From positions 1-36,936 of the forward strand of contig JAZRKT010000029.1 in assembly GCA_045646465.1 (NCBI GenBank): DNA of 36,936 nt. The letters run 5' to 3'. This DNA comes from UMGS1387 sp045646465 (GTDB lineage: Bacteria; Bacillota; Clostridia; Oscillospirales; CAG-382). Position numbers and translations under genes: made by a program. The notes beneath the pieces were generated by a model, which did not search any database, was not told the DNA's origin, and was given only the letters and a program-made list of their open reading frames with translations. This document shows positions 1-7,994 of the stretch, piece after piece (the first letter of the stretch is position 1; each line of letters starts with the position of its first letter).

Positions 1-1311
1 GCATATCTTGAAAAGATTGCTACATATGATGTTGCACCTGACGGCAGATATATTATCAAGCCTCTTCTGCATGCTTATGATGAAGACGGTGTTTACATCG
101 GTGTAAACCGTGACAGCTCTATCCTTGTTGAGTCTGACAATACCGAACAGTATGGTAATGACCTTGGAAATAACTACACAGGTAAGATTGAAAAGGTTAC
201 AAGCACACGCTACAAGCTTGTTGACGAATCCGGCGAAACACTTCTCGGTGACTTTGCAGGCACAAGCGAGGATGCTGCAACAATAAGCTACTTTGTTCTC
301 ACAAAGAACTCTGTAATCATCATCAAGAACAGAGATACACGCAATACTCTCACAACCTCCGATGATGTAATTGAGTACCTTATGTACGATATGAACACCT
401 TCGGTGGCGAAACAGATGAAAACGTAGCACTTTCCAACATTCAGTACATCCTCAGAGGCGATGCTGACTCAGCAACACGCGCAGAACTCCTCGTTCTCTA
501 CGCTGAAGCAGATGACTTTGAATTTGCTGAAAAGAAGGTTAAGGACGGCTACAGAATCGTATCCAGCTACACACCCGGTGTTGATGCTGAAGGCGACTAC
601 AGAAATTACTACACACTTCTCAATCCCTTTACAGGCTCCGTTGAAGAAGAAGTTCCCGGTAATGATTCAGTTGGCAAAGCAGATTATCTTGATGATGTAT
701 ACGTAACAGGTGACGTTGTTGAAATCAAGAACAATATGGTTGATGAGACCAACGAATACCTCGGTCACATCAACACAGCAGACAACGAAAGCGGTCTTGT
801 ATGGATTACTGAATATGATGCTAACGACAGCTTCATCGCAGTAGTTCCCACAGCTGCTACAGAAGAACTTGACTGCTGCCTTGACCAGTTCAACGCCTTC
901 ATTGAAACCTACACATACGCAGGAGATGAAACAAATTACGATGGTGAAGCGTTCATCACAGCAACTGACAGCGATACACTTTACTACGAAATCACTTCCG
1001 AAACTTGTGTAACAGTTCTCACCTCCAAGAAGGCAGGCGATAAGGCAATCCTTAACGGCACATATACTCTCGGCGATATTGGCGTAATTGCTGATGCAAA
1101 GAAGGAATATAAGTGCTACAACGAAAAGGTTGTTGCTGACGACAGAGGAAACTACAAGACAGGCTACGCCCCCTTCCTTAAGGCATATGTAATTGCCAAG
1201 GAAGCTAAGGACGAAGACGATATGCCTATTGCAGAACATATCATCGTTGTAGTTAACGCTGAAGAACCTGCTGCTCTTCTCACAAAGAAGTGCGAACAGA
1301 ATATTCACTAA
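1..1311 (+). CDS. C-terminal part of a large acidic, probably cell-surface protein (5' end outside window)
   Basis: The reading frame is open from the first base to a TAA at 1309-1311, so about 436 residues are visible and the start lies upstream of the window. An internal ATG at 382 is not a credible start because coding continues unbroken before it. The protein is rich in Asp, Glu, Thr and Tyr and alternates short beta-like stretches, a composition typical of secreted or S-layer-like proteins. I see no transmembrane helix, LPXTG motif or catalytic motif in this part. Codon choice is strongly biased (AAG, CTT/CTC, GAA), as expected for a highly expressed gene. A strong terminator follows directly. 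I do not recognise the family. An S-layer-homology or other surface protein is a guess from composition only. Confidence 0.75.
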   Translation, partial: AYLEKIATYDVAPDGRYIIKPLLHAYDEDGVYIGVNRDSSILVESDNTEQYGNDLGNNYTGKIEKVTSTRYKLVDESGETLLGDFAGTSEDAATISYFVLTKNSVIIIKNRDTRNTLTTSDDVIEYLMYDMNTFGGETDENVALSNIQYILRGDADSATRAELLVLYAEADDFEFAEKKVKDGYRIVSSYTPGVDAEGDYRNYYTLLNPFTGSVEEEVPGNDSVGKADYLDDVYVTGDVVEIKNNMVDETNEYLGHINTADNESGLVWITEYDANDSFIAVVPTAATEELDCCLDQFNAFIETYTYAGDETNYDGEAFITATDSDTLYYEITSETCVTVLTSKKAGDKAILNGTYTLGDIGVIADAKKEYKCYNEKVVADDRGNYKTGYAPFLKAYVIAKEAKDEDDMPIAEHIIVVVNAEEPAALLTKKCEQNIH

Positions 1312-1323
1312 GTAATATCATTA

Positions 1324-1355
1324 CTCCCCGAAGCTTAGCTTCGGGGAGTTTTTTT
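1324..1355 (+). terminator. Rho-independent terminator of the surface-protein gene
   Basis: An 11-bp perfect stem (1324-1334 with 1338-1348) around a TTA loop is followed by seven T residues, 12 nt after the stop codon. Confidence 0.93.
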
Positions 1356-1440
1356 GCATATATAGCTTGTTTTAAAATGATCTCACTTCTCATTAAAGCA
1401 GTAAAATACTTATATACTTGTAGTGGATGGAGTGAGGAAA

Positions 1441-2979
1441 ATGTCACAATATAGCAGAACACAGATGTCACAGCGAAACTTTACCGTAAGTATCATAAGC
1501 CGTGCGCTTGGAATGATAACAAGCTTTGCGGGAAGAAGTATATTTATAAAAATACTGACAAGCGAATATTTGGGTCTTGGCGGATTTTTCGCAAATATCT
1601 TTTCACTTGCCGCACTTTGCGAGCTTGGAATGGGAGCCGCAATATGCCAGTCGTTGTATAAACCCCTGGCATCAAAGGATGAAAACAGGGTGTCGGCAAT
1701 AATGAATTTTTACGGCAAGGTCAACAGGGCGGTAGCACTTGTGACGCTGGTTATCAGCCTTGCGGCGATGCCACTGTTGTCCAAAATGACAAAGAGTTGT
1801 ATCGAAACACAGGAGATGTTGTGTGCTTACCTGCTTTTTTCGTTGCATACGGCTATGTCTTACGTGCTTGCACCAAAGAAAAACCTTGTGGTTTGTGACC
1901 AGAGAATGTATGTAGTAACGGCAGTGAACACAGTCAGTAATGTTGTTGCGCTTGCGGTACAGAGTGCGGTACTGATAATGACCGAAAGCTATATAGGGTA
2001 CCTTACCGCGCGGATTTTTATTATCACGCTGAAGGATTTGCTGATAAACAGGTACGCGGATAGAAAATATCCTTTTCTCGGACGGTATTCAAGGCTTGAT
2101 AAGAGCTATTATTCAAAGCTGAAAATTAATGTCAAGGCGCTTTTGTGGCATAAAATAGGCGGGGTGCTGTGCCGAAGCACCGATAGCCTGCTGATTTCGT
2201 CATTTGCGGGACTTGCCGGTATGGGGATGTACTCAAATTACGCTCTTGTAATAGGGACGGTCGGCTCATTTTTTGATGCGGCAATGAATGGGGTGCAGGC
2301 AAGTGTTGGAAACCTAGGCGCTTGGGACAGGGGAGAGAGAAGCGAAAAAATAATGAGAAAGATGTACTTTCTCAATTTTGTATTGCTGACGGTGGGACTG
2401 AGCGTGCTTGTTTGTACGGTAAACCCTCTTATAAGACTGTGGCTTGGTGAAAAAATGCTGCTGTCCGAGGGTGCTGTTTGGGTGATTTGTCTGAGCTTTT
2501 ATCTGTCGTGCATAAGAGACCCTGTGCAGATTTTCCTAAATTCCTATGGGATGTTTAAAGAAACAAGGCTTATTCCCACAATTCGTGCAGGAGTAAACCT
2601 TGTTTTGTCAGTATTGTTTGTAAAAAGGATGGGAATTACAGGCGTTTTTCTCGGAACGGCTTTGTCAACGGCGACGGTTCCGCTGTATTTCGAGGTAAAA
2701 ATGTTGTATAAATACGGTTTTGGGAATATGAGCCCCACACCTTTTCTTAAGGAAATGTTACGGTATATTTTTGTCAGCCTTGCAACAGCGTTTTTGTGCT
2801 TTTGTGTAACATCGTATGCAGGCGATGGTGTGAGAGGGCTTATAATTAAGGGAGCTTTGTCAGTCGTTATTTCCTTGCTGGTGATTTTTTGCGCCTACAG
2901 CAAAAGCGAATATTTTGAATTTTGCACTTGTTGTGTCAGAAAGCTTTTACACAAAAGAAAAAATGTCGCTAAAGCTTAG
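1441..2979 (+). CDS. MOP-family polysaccharide flippase / oligosaccharide export membrane protein (Wzx-like)
   Basis: This is a 512-residue polytopic membrane protein with about 12-14 hydrophobic helices separated by short basic loops. Its N-terminus (RNFTVSIISRALGMITSF, then a KILTSEYLGLGGFF-like stretch) is typical of the polysaccharide-synthesis/flippase branch of the MOP superfamily. Such proteins move undecaprenyl-linked sugar chains across the membrane for capsule, teichoic-acid-like or exopolysaccharide assembly. I chose ATG 1441 over the in-frame GTG at 1423 because a GGAGTGAGG Shine-Dalgarno sequence sits just before 1441. No glycosyltransferases are adjacent, so the substrate cannot be inferred. 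The next DNA downstream is a gene remnant, suggesting that a larger surface-polysaccharide neighbourhood has eroded. The family call is good; the exact substrate is unknown. Confidence 0.82.
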   Translation: MSQYSRTQMSQRNFTVSIISRALGMITSFAGRSIFIKILTSEYLGLGGFFANIFSLAALCELGMGAAICQSLYKPLASKDENRVSAIMNFYGKVNRAVALVTLVISLAAMPLLSKMTKSCIETQEMLCAYLLFSLHTAMSYVLAPKKNLVVCDQRMYVVTAVNTVSNVVALAVQSAVLIMTESYIGYLTARIFIITLKDLLINRYADRKYPFLGRYSRLDKSYYSKLKINVKALLWHKIGGVLCRSTDSLLISSFAGLAGMGMYSNYALVIGTVGSFFDAAMNGVQASVGNLGAWDRGERSEKIMRKMYFLNFVLLTVGLSVLVCTVNPLIRLWLGEKMLLSEGAVWVICLSFYLSCIRDPVQIFLNSYGMFKETRLIPTIRAGVNLVLSVLFVKRMGITGVFLGTALSTATVPLYFEVKMLYKYGFGNMSPTPFLKEMLRYIFVSLATAFLCFCVTSYAGDGVRGLIIKGALSVVISLLVIFCAYSKSEYFEFCTCCVRKLLHKRKNVAKA

Positions 2980-3170
2980 ACGAGTTTTTTCTATACATCG
3001 ACGGAACAACGTCAAACAGCTTATCAAAGGATTTGTTAAAGTGCTTAAATGCTCTTGGAAAAGTAGGCTATAAGGGATTTCTCACTATTGAAAGAGAATT
3101 TGGCGATGACCTTGTAGGGAATATAAAGACTGCTTCCGATTATCTTACAAAGATATTGGAGGAAAACTAA
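2973..3170 (+). pseudogene. Decayed 3' fragment of a sugar phosphate isomerase/epimerase (TIM-barrel) gene
   Basis: The +3 frame is open from 2973 to a TAA at 3168-3170 but has no plausible start codon or ribosome binding site, and it begins inside the end of the flippase gene. It encodes LGKVGYKGFLTIEREFGDD followed by a short helix ending KILEEN. This resembles the C-terminus of AP-endonuclease-2-type sugar isomerases/epimerases, which commonly end with a GY-x-G-x-LTIERE-x-GDD segment. Everything upstream of the C-terminal 60 or so residues is missing. I read it as a relic left by a deletion whose upstream junction lies near the flippase stop. Confidence 0.6.
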
Positions 3171-3231
3171 ATTAGAAAAACAGAATCGGTATTATAGCTT
3201 CAGGTAATATTTCAAATACTATATAGAACCG

Positions 3232-3912
3232 TTACAAGAAAAACTTAGGATTTATTGTGTTAAGACAGGTTGTTTTTTCATTTGTAACTTCGGCAAACAT
3301 AAAACATCCGTCTTTTTTGCAGCTTATGCAGATTTTGTTAAGCCCTTGCTTCAGACTTAATATGCCGCCACTACACAAAGAGCTATTGACAAAAAACTCG
3401 GCATCTGAAGTACCGTCCCCTTGAAGAATATAATTTTCGTTTTCGGCAAGAGCGCATTGGATGCAGGCGTTTTCGCCCTTTGATAGGTATATCAGCCCCT
3501 TCCGTGAAAAAAGTACATCTTCGTCGGGAGCAAAATCGTTTACCCTGTCACAGCACTTAAAGACATTTTCCGTGAAAAATTCAAGCTCATACTGCTGCTG
3601 CCACTCAAGTACTCTGTCACTTACCTTGAATTCAAGAAGGCTCTTTCCAATATACATTTTCTGACTATCGGAAATGTGCAAATCAAGAGTAAGGAGGCTT
3701 GTGCCCTGTGCAGGAACAAAAAAGTCAGGCTCGGTATTGGAAAGTGACACACCGCCGCAAGGAGAAAACGAAAGAAATAGGTGCATATCGTACTCTGTTG
3801 CATTTTGTGCCGAAATTAAAATTTTTGTCGTTTTTGATGGGCAAAGATACACGGGAGAGTCTTTAACGGTCATTGTCAGTCCGTGCTGTTCGCCAAGGAT
3901 GCATTTTAACAT
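3232..3912 (-). CDS. Hypothetical beta-rich protein, 226 residues
   Basis: I do not recognise this protein. It has no signal peptide or membrane segment, is predicted to be mostly beta strand, and has nine or so Cys residues scattered through the second half. The N-terminal half (KILISAQNATEYDMHLFLSF, then FFVPAQGTSLLTLDLHI) resembles an Ig-like/NEW3-type beta-sandwich module of the kind attached to carbohydrate-active enzymes, but this is only a resemblance. The start at 3912 is well supported: GGAGG lies six bases upstream, and a TTGACT/TATGCT promoter lies upstream of that. A longer reading frame would start on the -35 hexamer itself. The gene stands alone between two pseudogene fragments on the other strand, so it may itself be a detached domain of a former larger gene. 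Confidence 0.65.
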   Translation of the reverse strand: MLKCILGEQHGLTMTVKDSPVYLCPSKTTKILISAQNATEYDMHLFLSFSPCGGVSLSNTEPDFFVPAQGTSLLTLDLHISDSQKMYIGKSLLEFKVSDRVLEWQQQYELEFFTENVFKCCDRVNDFAPDEDVLFSRKGLIYLSKGENACIQCALAENENYILQGDGTSDAEFFVNSSLCSGGILSLKQGLNKICISCKKDGCFMFAEVTNEKTTCLNTINPKFFL

Positions 3913-3934
3913 TTCCATCCTCCTTTTAAATGAC

Positions 3935-3963
3935 AGCATATCACATTTTTGCCTTTCAGTCAA
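3935..3963 (-). promoter_or_regulatory. Sigma-A-type promoter of the hypothetical gene at 3232-3912
   Basis: On the minus strand, TTGACT (3963-3958) and TATGCT (3940-3935) are separated by exactly 17 bp, just upstream of the GGAGG ribosome binding site. Confidence 0.75.
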
Positions 3964-4003
3964 CGTTTTTTTATTAAATTAACATAAAGTATAATTACTG
4001 CTA

Positions 4004-4032
4004 TTGAAATATGGGAAAAATTTGAATATAAT
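4004..4032 (+). promoter_or_regulatory. Sigma-A-type promoter upstream of the ABC-transporter relic and the dehydrogenase
   Basis: TTGAAA (4004-4009) and TATAAT (4027-4032) have a 17-bp spacer. The promoter precedes the GAGG and GTG of the relic at 4066 and has no visible terminator between it and the dehydrogenase gene at 4256. Confidence 0.7.
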
Positions 4033-4065
4033 CACTATGTATTTGTGCTCGCAGAGGTGAAAGAT

Positions 4066-4211
4066 GTGAAGTTTATATACCGATTATAATGTCCTACGGC
4101 TTTGCAGTAATTATGGGACTTATTATCAAGTTTATCGGGACAATTTCAGACCTTGTACTGCCGTCGGTGCTTGCAAGACCTATTAATCCTCACAGTTCAA
4201 ATAATGTATAA
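4066..4211 (+). pseudogene. Decayed 5' fragment of an ABC-exporter permease/ATPase gene
   Basis: GAGG at 4054-4057 precedes GTG 4066, which runs VKFIYRL and hits a stop at 4087-4089. A +1-shifted frame starting with ATG 4089 continues with a hydrophobic helix, GLIIKFIGTISDLVLPSVLA, and ends at 4211. That helix resembles the first transmembrane segment of multidrug/lipid ABC exporters, which often read KFIGT-x-x-DL-x-LP-x-x-L. The start signals remain but there is a frameshift and the rest of the gene is gone. The alternative is a genuine 40-residue membrane peptide from ATG 4089, but it has no ribosome binding site of its own. Confidence 0.5.
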
Positions 4212-4255
4212 AGTGACATATTATGCAAACAATAATAAAAAACAGGAGTGGAAAT

Positions 4256-5293
4256 ATGAAAATTGCTTTTTTTGATGCAAAGCAGTATGACAAGCCCGGC
4301 TTTGATAAATACGGCGAGGAGTACGGAATAAAATTCAAATATTTTGAAACGAGACTTAACGAGGATACGGTAAATCTTGCATCTGAATATGACGGCATTT
4401 GTATTTTTGTAAATGATGACGTTTGTAGGGGTGTCATTGATAAGCTGTGTGAGTACGGTATAAAGCTTATTGCACTTCGCTGTGCAGGTTACAACAACGT
4501 TGATGTGCAATATGCAAAGGAAAGAGGCTTGCACCTTGTTCATGTACCTGCTTACAGTCCCTATGCCGTTGCCGAGCACACAATGGCGTTGCTTCTCACA
4601 TCAATAAGACGTATACACAAGGCTTATATCAGAACACGTGACTTTAATTTCAGCCTCAATAATTTTGACGGCTTTGATTTATACGGCAAAACAATGGGGG
4701 TTGTTGGTACGGGAAGAATAGGTCAGGCATTTATAAATATCTGCAAGGGCTTTGGTATGAAGGTGCTGTGCTATGACAAGTATCCTTCCCGGATTGAAAA
4801 TGTGACATATACCGAGCTTGATTATCTCTTTGAAAACAGCGACATTATATCACTCCACTGCCCTCTTACCAATGAAACAAAGCATCTTGTAAACAAGGAC
4901 ACTATAGACAAAATGAAAAAAGGCGTTGTAATTCTCAACACCTCAAGAGGAGCTCTTATTGATACCGAGGCACTTATTGAAGGCATCAAGGAGAGAAAGG
5001 TAGGCGCTGCCTGTCTTGACGTTTACGAAGAAGAATCGAATATTTTTTTCCAGGACTTCTCATCTCACATTGTGGACGACGACAAGCTTGCAAGGCTTAT
5101 TTCAATGCCAAACGTAATTGTAACAAGCCATCAGGCGTTTCTTACCAAGGAGGCTTTGAGCAACATTGCCGAAACCACCTGTCAGAACATTGTACAGTTC
5201 TTCAAGGGCGAGCTTGGTAAAAACGAGCTTTGCTTTTCGGATGGAGCTGTTATCAATTGCAGATTATGTGTCGGGAAGCCCGACAGCAATTGA
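4256..5293 (+). CDS. ldhA: D-lactate dehydrogenase-like D-2-hydroxyacid dehydrogenase
   Basis: The 345-residue protein belongs to the NAD-dependent D-isomer-specific 2-hydroxyacid dehydrogenase family and most resembles D-lactate dehydrogenase, which reduces pyruvate to D-lactate and reoxidises NADH in fermentation. Visible marks are the substrate-domain segment RCAGYNNVD, the Rossmann motif GVVGTGRIGQAF, the catalytic Arg in LNTSRGALIDT, the Glu region DVYEEES and the active-site His in TSHQAFLTKEA. The start is ATG 4256, preceded by AGGAGTGG; an earlier in-frame ATG at 4223 has no ribosome binding site. The last 15-20 residues after GELGKNEL look unlike the family and run into the first bases of the intergenic repeat region, so the natural stop may have been lost. 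A related hydroxyacid substrate cannot be excluded. Confidence 0.88.
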   Translation: MKIAFFDAKQYDKPGFDKYGEEYGIKFKYFETRLNEDTVNLASEYDGICIFVNDDVCRGVIDKLCEYGIKLIALRCAGYNNVDVQYAKERGLHLVHVPAYSPYAVAEHTMALLLTSIRRIHKAYIRTRDFNFSLNNFDGFDLYGKTMGVVGTGRIGQAFINICKGFGMKVLCYDKYPSRIENVTYTELDYLFENSDIISLHCPLTNETKHLVNKDTIDKMKKGVVILNTSRGALIDTEALIEGIKERKVGAACLDVYEEESNIFFQDFSSHIVDDDKLARLISMPNVIVTSHQAFLTKEALSNIAETTCQNIVQFFKGELGKNELCFSDGAVINCRLCVGKPDSN

Positions 5294-5482
5294 CGTAGGG
5301 CGGGGTACGCCCCGTGGCGAACGTCGTAGGCAACCGTGGGTAATAGTATATCTTCGGTGCTCGTAAAGGTCGCCTTTGAGTAAAATGGAGTTAGTTTTAT
5401 GTAACGCAGGAGTGTTTCGGCACTGCGGAGAGCGAGCAACTTTTATGTGTAACAGGACGCGCGCACTGCGGTGCGCGGAATG

Positions 5483-5506
5483 TACTTTTGTCCCGAAACA
5501 AAAGTA
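5483..5506. repeat. Inverted-repeat element (TACTTTTGT stem)
   Basis: A 9-bp perfect stem, TACTTTTGT and ACAAAAGTA, surrounds the loop CCCGAA. The same (T)TACTTTT...AAAAGTA(A) theme recurs at 5894-5921 and 15355-15374. Confidence 0.7.
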
Positions 5507-5893
5507 GCAAAAATTCTCCCCTCAACGGAGGAGTCCTCGGTGTGCGTACAGGCGAAATTACAGCTACATCACACACTCCTACTTACTACTAATTGGCACC
5601 CCTGCGGAATACCTCCAGCCGGGGAGGCTTCCACCTTTTTCGGCTGTAGTGCAAGGTATTGTTTTGTTGTACAAAGTCAGAAAAATGTGCAGAAAACTAG
5701 TGAAAATAACTGCAGTACAATAAAACAACACCGTTACTGATTATTGGAACCGATAATACCAAGTGAACCCATCTCGCTTTGCGAGCGATAGACAAGGCGC
5801 ACCGACGACGTACAGAGTTTGGTTAGTGCAGTCTTAGCCCCGCGGCGAGGCACGACATTTTATGGAGTCGTGCCGATGAGCGGAAGCGTTTTG

Positions 5894-5921
5894 GTTACTT
5901 TGTCGCTTAGGACAAAGTTAC
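5894..5921. repeat. Inverted-repeat element (GTTACTTTGTC stem)
   Basis: GTTACTTTGTC and GACAAAGTTAC form a stem with one mismatch around GCTTAG. It belongs to the same hairpin theme as 5483-5506 and 15355-15374. Confidence 0.6.
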
Positions 5922-5983
5922 TTGTCGTCCGCAGACGATGAAACACCTATGCGTGACAAAAATGTAATAAAAAGGAAGATAGA

Positions 5984-6018
5984 AAAAGCACAACGCCAAC
6001 CGCTGAGCGGTTGGCGTT
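5984..6018 (-). terminator. Terminator of fucI
   Basis: A 12-bp perfect stem (5992-6003 with 6007-6018) lies 42 nt past the fucI stop. Read on the minus strand it is followed by GTGCTTTTTC, so it best serves fucI. Confidence 0.8.
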
Positions 6019-6060
6019 CCTGTTGTTTGTAAACTGAAAATAAGAATTTCCCTAATTAAA

Positions 6061-7863
6061 TTATCTGATAGTCTTGTATGAAGGACCGTAAGCAGCGCAG
6101 GCTCTGTAGTCCTGACCTTCCTTATCCATACCGAAGGCATTCCAAGCGGCAGGACGGAAGATTTTTTCTTCGGGAACGTTATGCATACAAACGGGGATGC
6201 GGAGAATTGAGCAAAGGGTAATAATGTCCGCACCGATATGACCGTAGCTGATGGCACCGTGGTTAGCGCCCCAGTTATTCATAACGTCGTAAGCTGTCTT
6301 GAATGCGCCCTCGCCTGTGCATCTGGGAGCAAACCAGGTACAAGGCCAGGTGTAGTCTGTTCTCTTCCACAGAACGTCTGAAACTTCATCAGGAAGACCT
6401 ACTGTCCAGCCTTCAGCAATCTGCATAACGGGACCCAGACCCTTGACATAGTTAAGTCTTATCATAGTAGCAGGCATTTCGGCACGTGTAAGGAAGCGTG
6501 AAGAATATCCGCCGCCTCTGAAGTATCCCAGGTCTGCCATATTCCAGGTGGTAGCCTTCATAATTGTGTCGGCATCAGCATCTGTTACATTGTACCATTC
6601 CTTCATAACGCCGTTGCCGTTTTCATCCTTAACCTCACCGCAGGCATCAAGACAGCAGGCACCTGAGTTGATAAGGTGGATAAAGCCGTCGGCTTCCTTT
6701 GCCTTGCCACATATTTCGTAGCCTGTCGCCTTTTTAACGGCGTCACCACTCCAATATGTTCTTACGTCTGCAAACATCTGAGGTCTGTTTGTAAGAAGCT
6801 TGCCAAAGAGCATACATACACCGTTGAGGGTGTCGTTTTCAGTAGCAAGAATGTAAGGCTCACGTGCACCATTCCAGTCAAATGAGGTGTTGAGCATAGC
6901 CTCGGGGAAGTCGCAGTTGGGATAGAAGTCTGTCCACTGTCTCTGACCCTGGAAGCCTGCGGCAATGGCGTTGTGACCTACTCTCTCTTCCTCACAGCCT
7001 TCGGGAAGGTTTTCGTTGCCATTCATAAGATCCTTGATGATGCACATCATCTTAACAACAAATTCAAACTGTTCTTCCTTAACCTCGTCGCTTCTCTGCA
7101 TATCGTCGGGATTCTTGTCAAAGCCGATGTTGCACTTTTCCTTAGCCCATTTGAGAGCCTTTTCGAACTCAGCCTTGTCGTAGATGCCTTCTGTCATTCG
7201 TCTGATGATTTCAACCTCGTCAACGGATTCTACACGCATACCGAGGTATTCCTCAAAGAAGTCGCAGTTAACAATAGAGCCTGCTATACCCATACAGATA
7301 GAGCCTATCTGCAGATAAGACTTGCCTCTCATAGTAGCTGCTGCTACGGCACTTCTTGCAAAGCGAAGAATCTTTTCGGCAACGTCTTGTGGTATTGATG
7401 TGTCGTCCATATCCTGAACATCGTGGCCGTAAATGCCGAAGGCGGGAAGCCCCTTCTGGGCATGAGATGCAAGAACCGAAGCAAGATAAACAGCACCCGG
7501 TCTTTCTGTTCCGTTAAAGCCCCATACACCCTTGATTGTCATAGGATCCATATCCATAGTTTCTGAGCCGTAGCACCAGCAGGGTGTAACGGTAAGGGTG
7601 ATGTCAACACCTTCCTTCTTGAACTTTGATGCACACGCCGCAGCCTCAGCAACACGTCCTATAGTTGTGTCTGCTATAATAACCTTTACAGGCTCGCCGT
7701 TGGAGTAGCGTAAGTTCTCGGAAATGAGCTTTGCAGCACTCTTTGCCATATTCATTGTCTGGTCTTCAAGTGATTCACGAACCTTTAACGGTCCTCTTCT
7801 TCCGTCAATTGTGGGACGGATACCGATTACGGGATAATCGCCGATAAGTCTTGACTTTGCCAT
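6061..7863 (-). CDS. fucI: L-fucose isomerase
   Basis: The 600-residue protein matches L-fucose isomerase in length (E. coli FucI is about 590 residues) and in motif order. This Mn-dependent enzyme converts L-fucose to L-fuculose (and D-arabinose to D-ribulose) in the cytoplasm. Visible family segments are IGIRPTIDGRRGPLKVRE near the N-terminus, AGFQGQRQWTD at about 302-312, the ATENDTLNG segment at about 340-348 that carries a metal-ligand Asp, ADVRTYWS at about 365-372 and the C-terminal NHGAISYGHIGAD at about 534-546 with candidate ligand histidines. The start at 7863 has GGAGAG upstream. No fuculokinase or aldolase gene is in the window, so the rest of the pathway must be elsewhere. The divergent AraC-type gene is the likely regulator. 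Confidence 0.96.
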   Translation of the reverse strand: MAKSRLIGDYPVIGIRPTIDGRRGPLKVRESLEDQTMNMAKSAAKLISENLRYSNGEPVKVIIADTTIGRVAEAAACASKFKKEGVDITLTVTPCWCYGSETMDMDPMTIKGVWGFNGTERPGAVYLASVLASHAQKGLPAFGIYGHDVQDMDDTSIPQDVAEKILRFARSAVAAATMRGKSYLQIGSICMGIAGSIVNCDFFEEYLGMRVESVDEVEIIRRMTEGIYDKAEFEKALKWAKEKCNIGFDKNPDDMQRSDEVKEEQFEFVVKMMCIIKDLMNGNENLPEGCEEERVGHNAIAAGFQGQRQWTDFYPNCDFPEAMLNTSFDWNGAREPYILATENDTLNGVCMLFGKLLTNRPQMFADVRTYWSGDAVKKATGYEICGKAKEADGFIHLINSGACCLDACGEVKDENGNGVMKEWYNVTDADADTIMKATTWNMADLGYFRGGGYSSRFLTRAEMPATMIRLNYVKGLGPVMQIAEGWTVGLPDEVSDVLWKRTDYTWPCTWFAPRCTGEGAFKTAYDVMNNWGANHGAISYGHIGADIITLCSILRIPVCMHNVPEEKIFRPAAWNAFGMDKEGQDYRACAAYGPSYKTIR

Positions 7864-7926
7864 AAATTTGTCTCTCCTTTTCTGTATATAATTCTAAGAT
7901 ATAACTATCTATCTATAATTATAACC

Positions 7927-7956
7927 TTGACAGTCACATAATTCTTGTGTTATAAT
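7927..7956 (+). promoter_or_regulatory. Sigma-A-type promoter of the AraC-family gene
   Basis: TTGACA (7927-7932) and TATAAT (7951-7956) are separated by 18 bp. The 131-nt divergent region also contains a minus-strand TATAAT (7923-7918) for fucI with no good -35 box. That arrangement would fit activator-dependent fucI transcription. Confidence 0.75.
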
Positions 7957-7994
7957 ACCAAAAAGTATAATTATTTTCACATATAGGAGAAAAA

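Larger units (their letters stand above)
5294..5984. other. 690-nt non-coding, hairpin-rich intergenic region
   Basis: No convincing gene lies here; short open frames lack ribosome binding sites and family resemblance. The stretch is more GC-rich than its surroundings and is packed with inverted repeats: GGGG-tacg-CCCC just after the dehydrogenase stop, CGCGCAC-tgcg-GTGCGCG near 5460-5478, TACTTTTGT/ACAAAAGTA at 5483-5506 and a GTTACTTTGTC stem at 5894-5921. It also has a GCCGGGGAGGCTTCC segment near 5617-5631 that resembles GCCGGGGAGTC near 33815. It looks like a patchwork of interspersed repeat elements rather than a single RNA gene. A structured RNA cannot be excluded by eye. Confidence 0.6.

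Noticed and set aside
5471..5740. 89-codon open frame in the long intergenic region
   Set aside because: It crosses inverted repeats, lacks a ribosome binding site and has no protein-like pattern.
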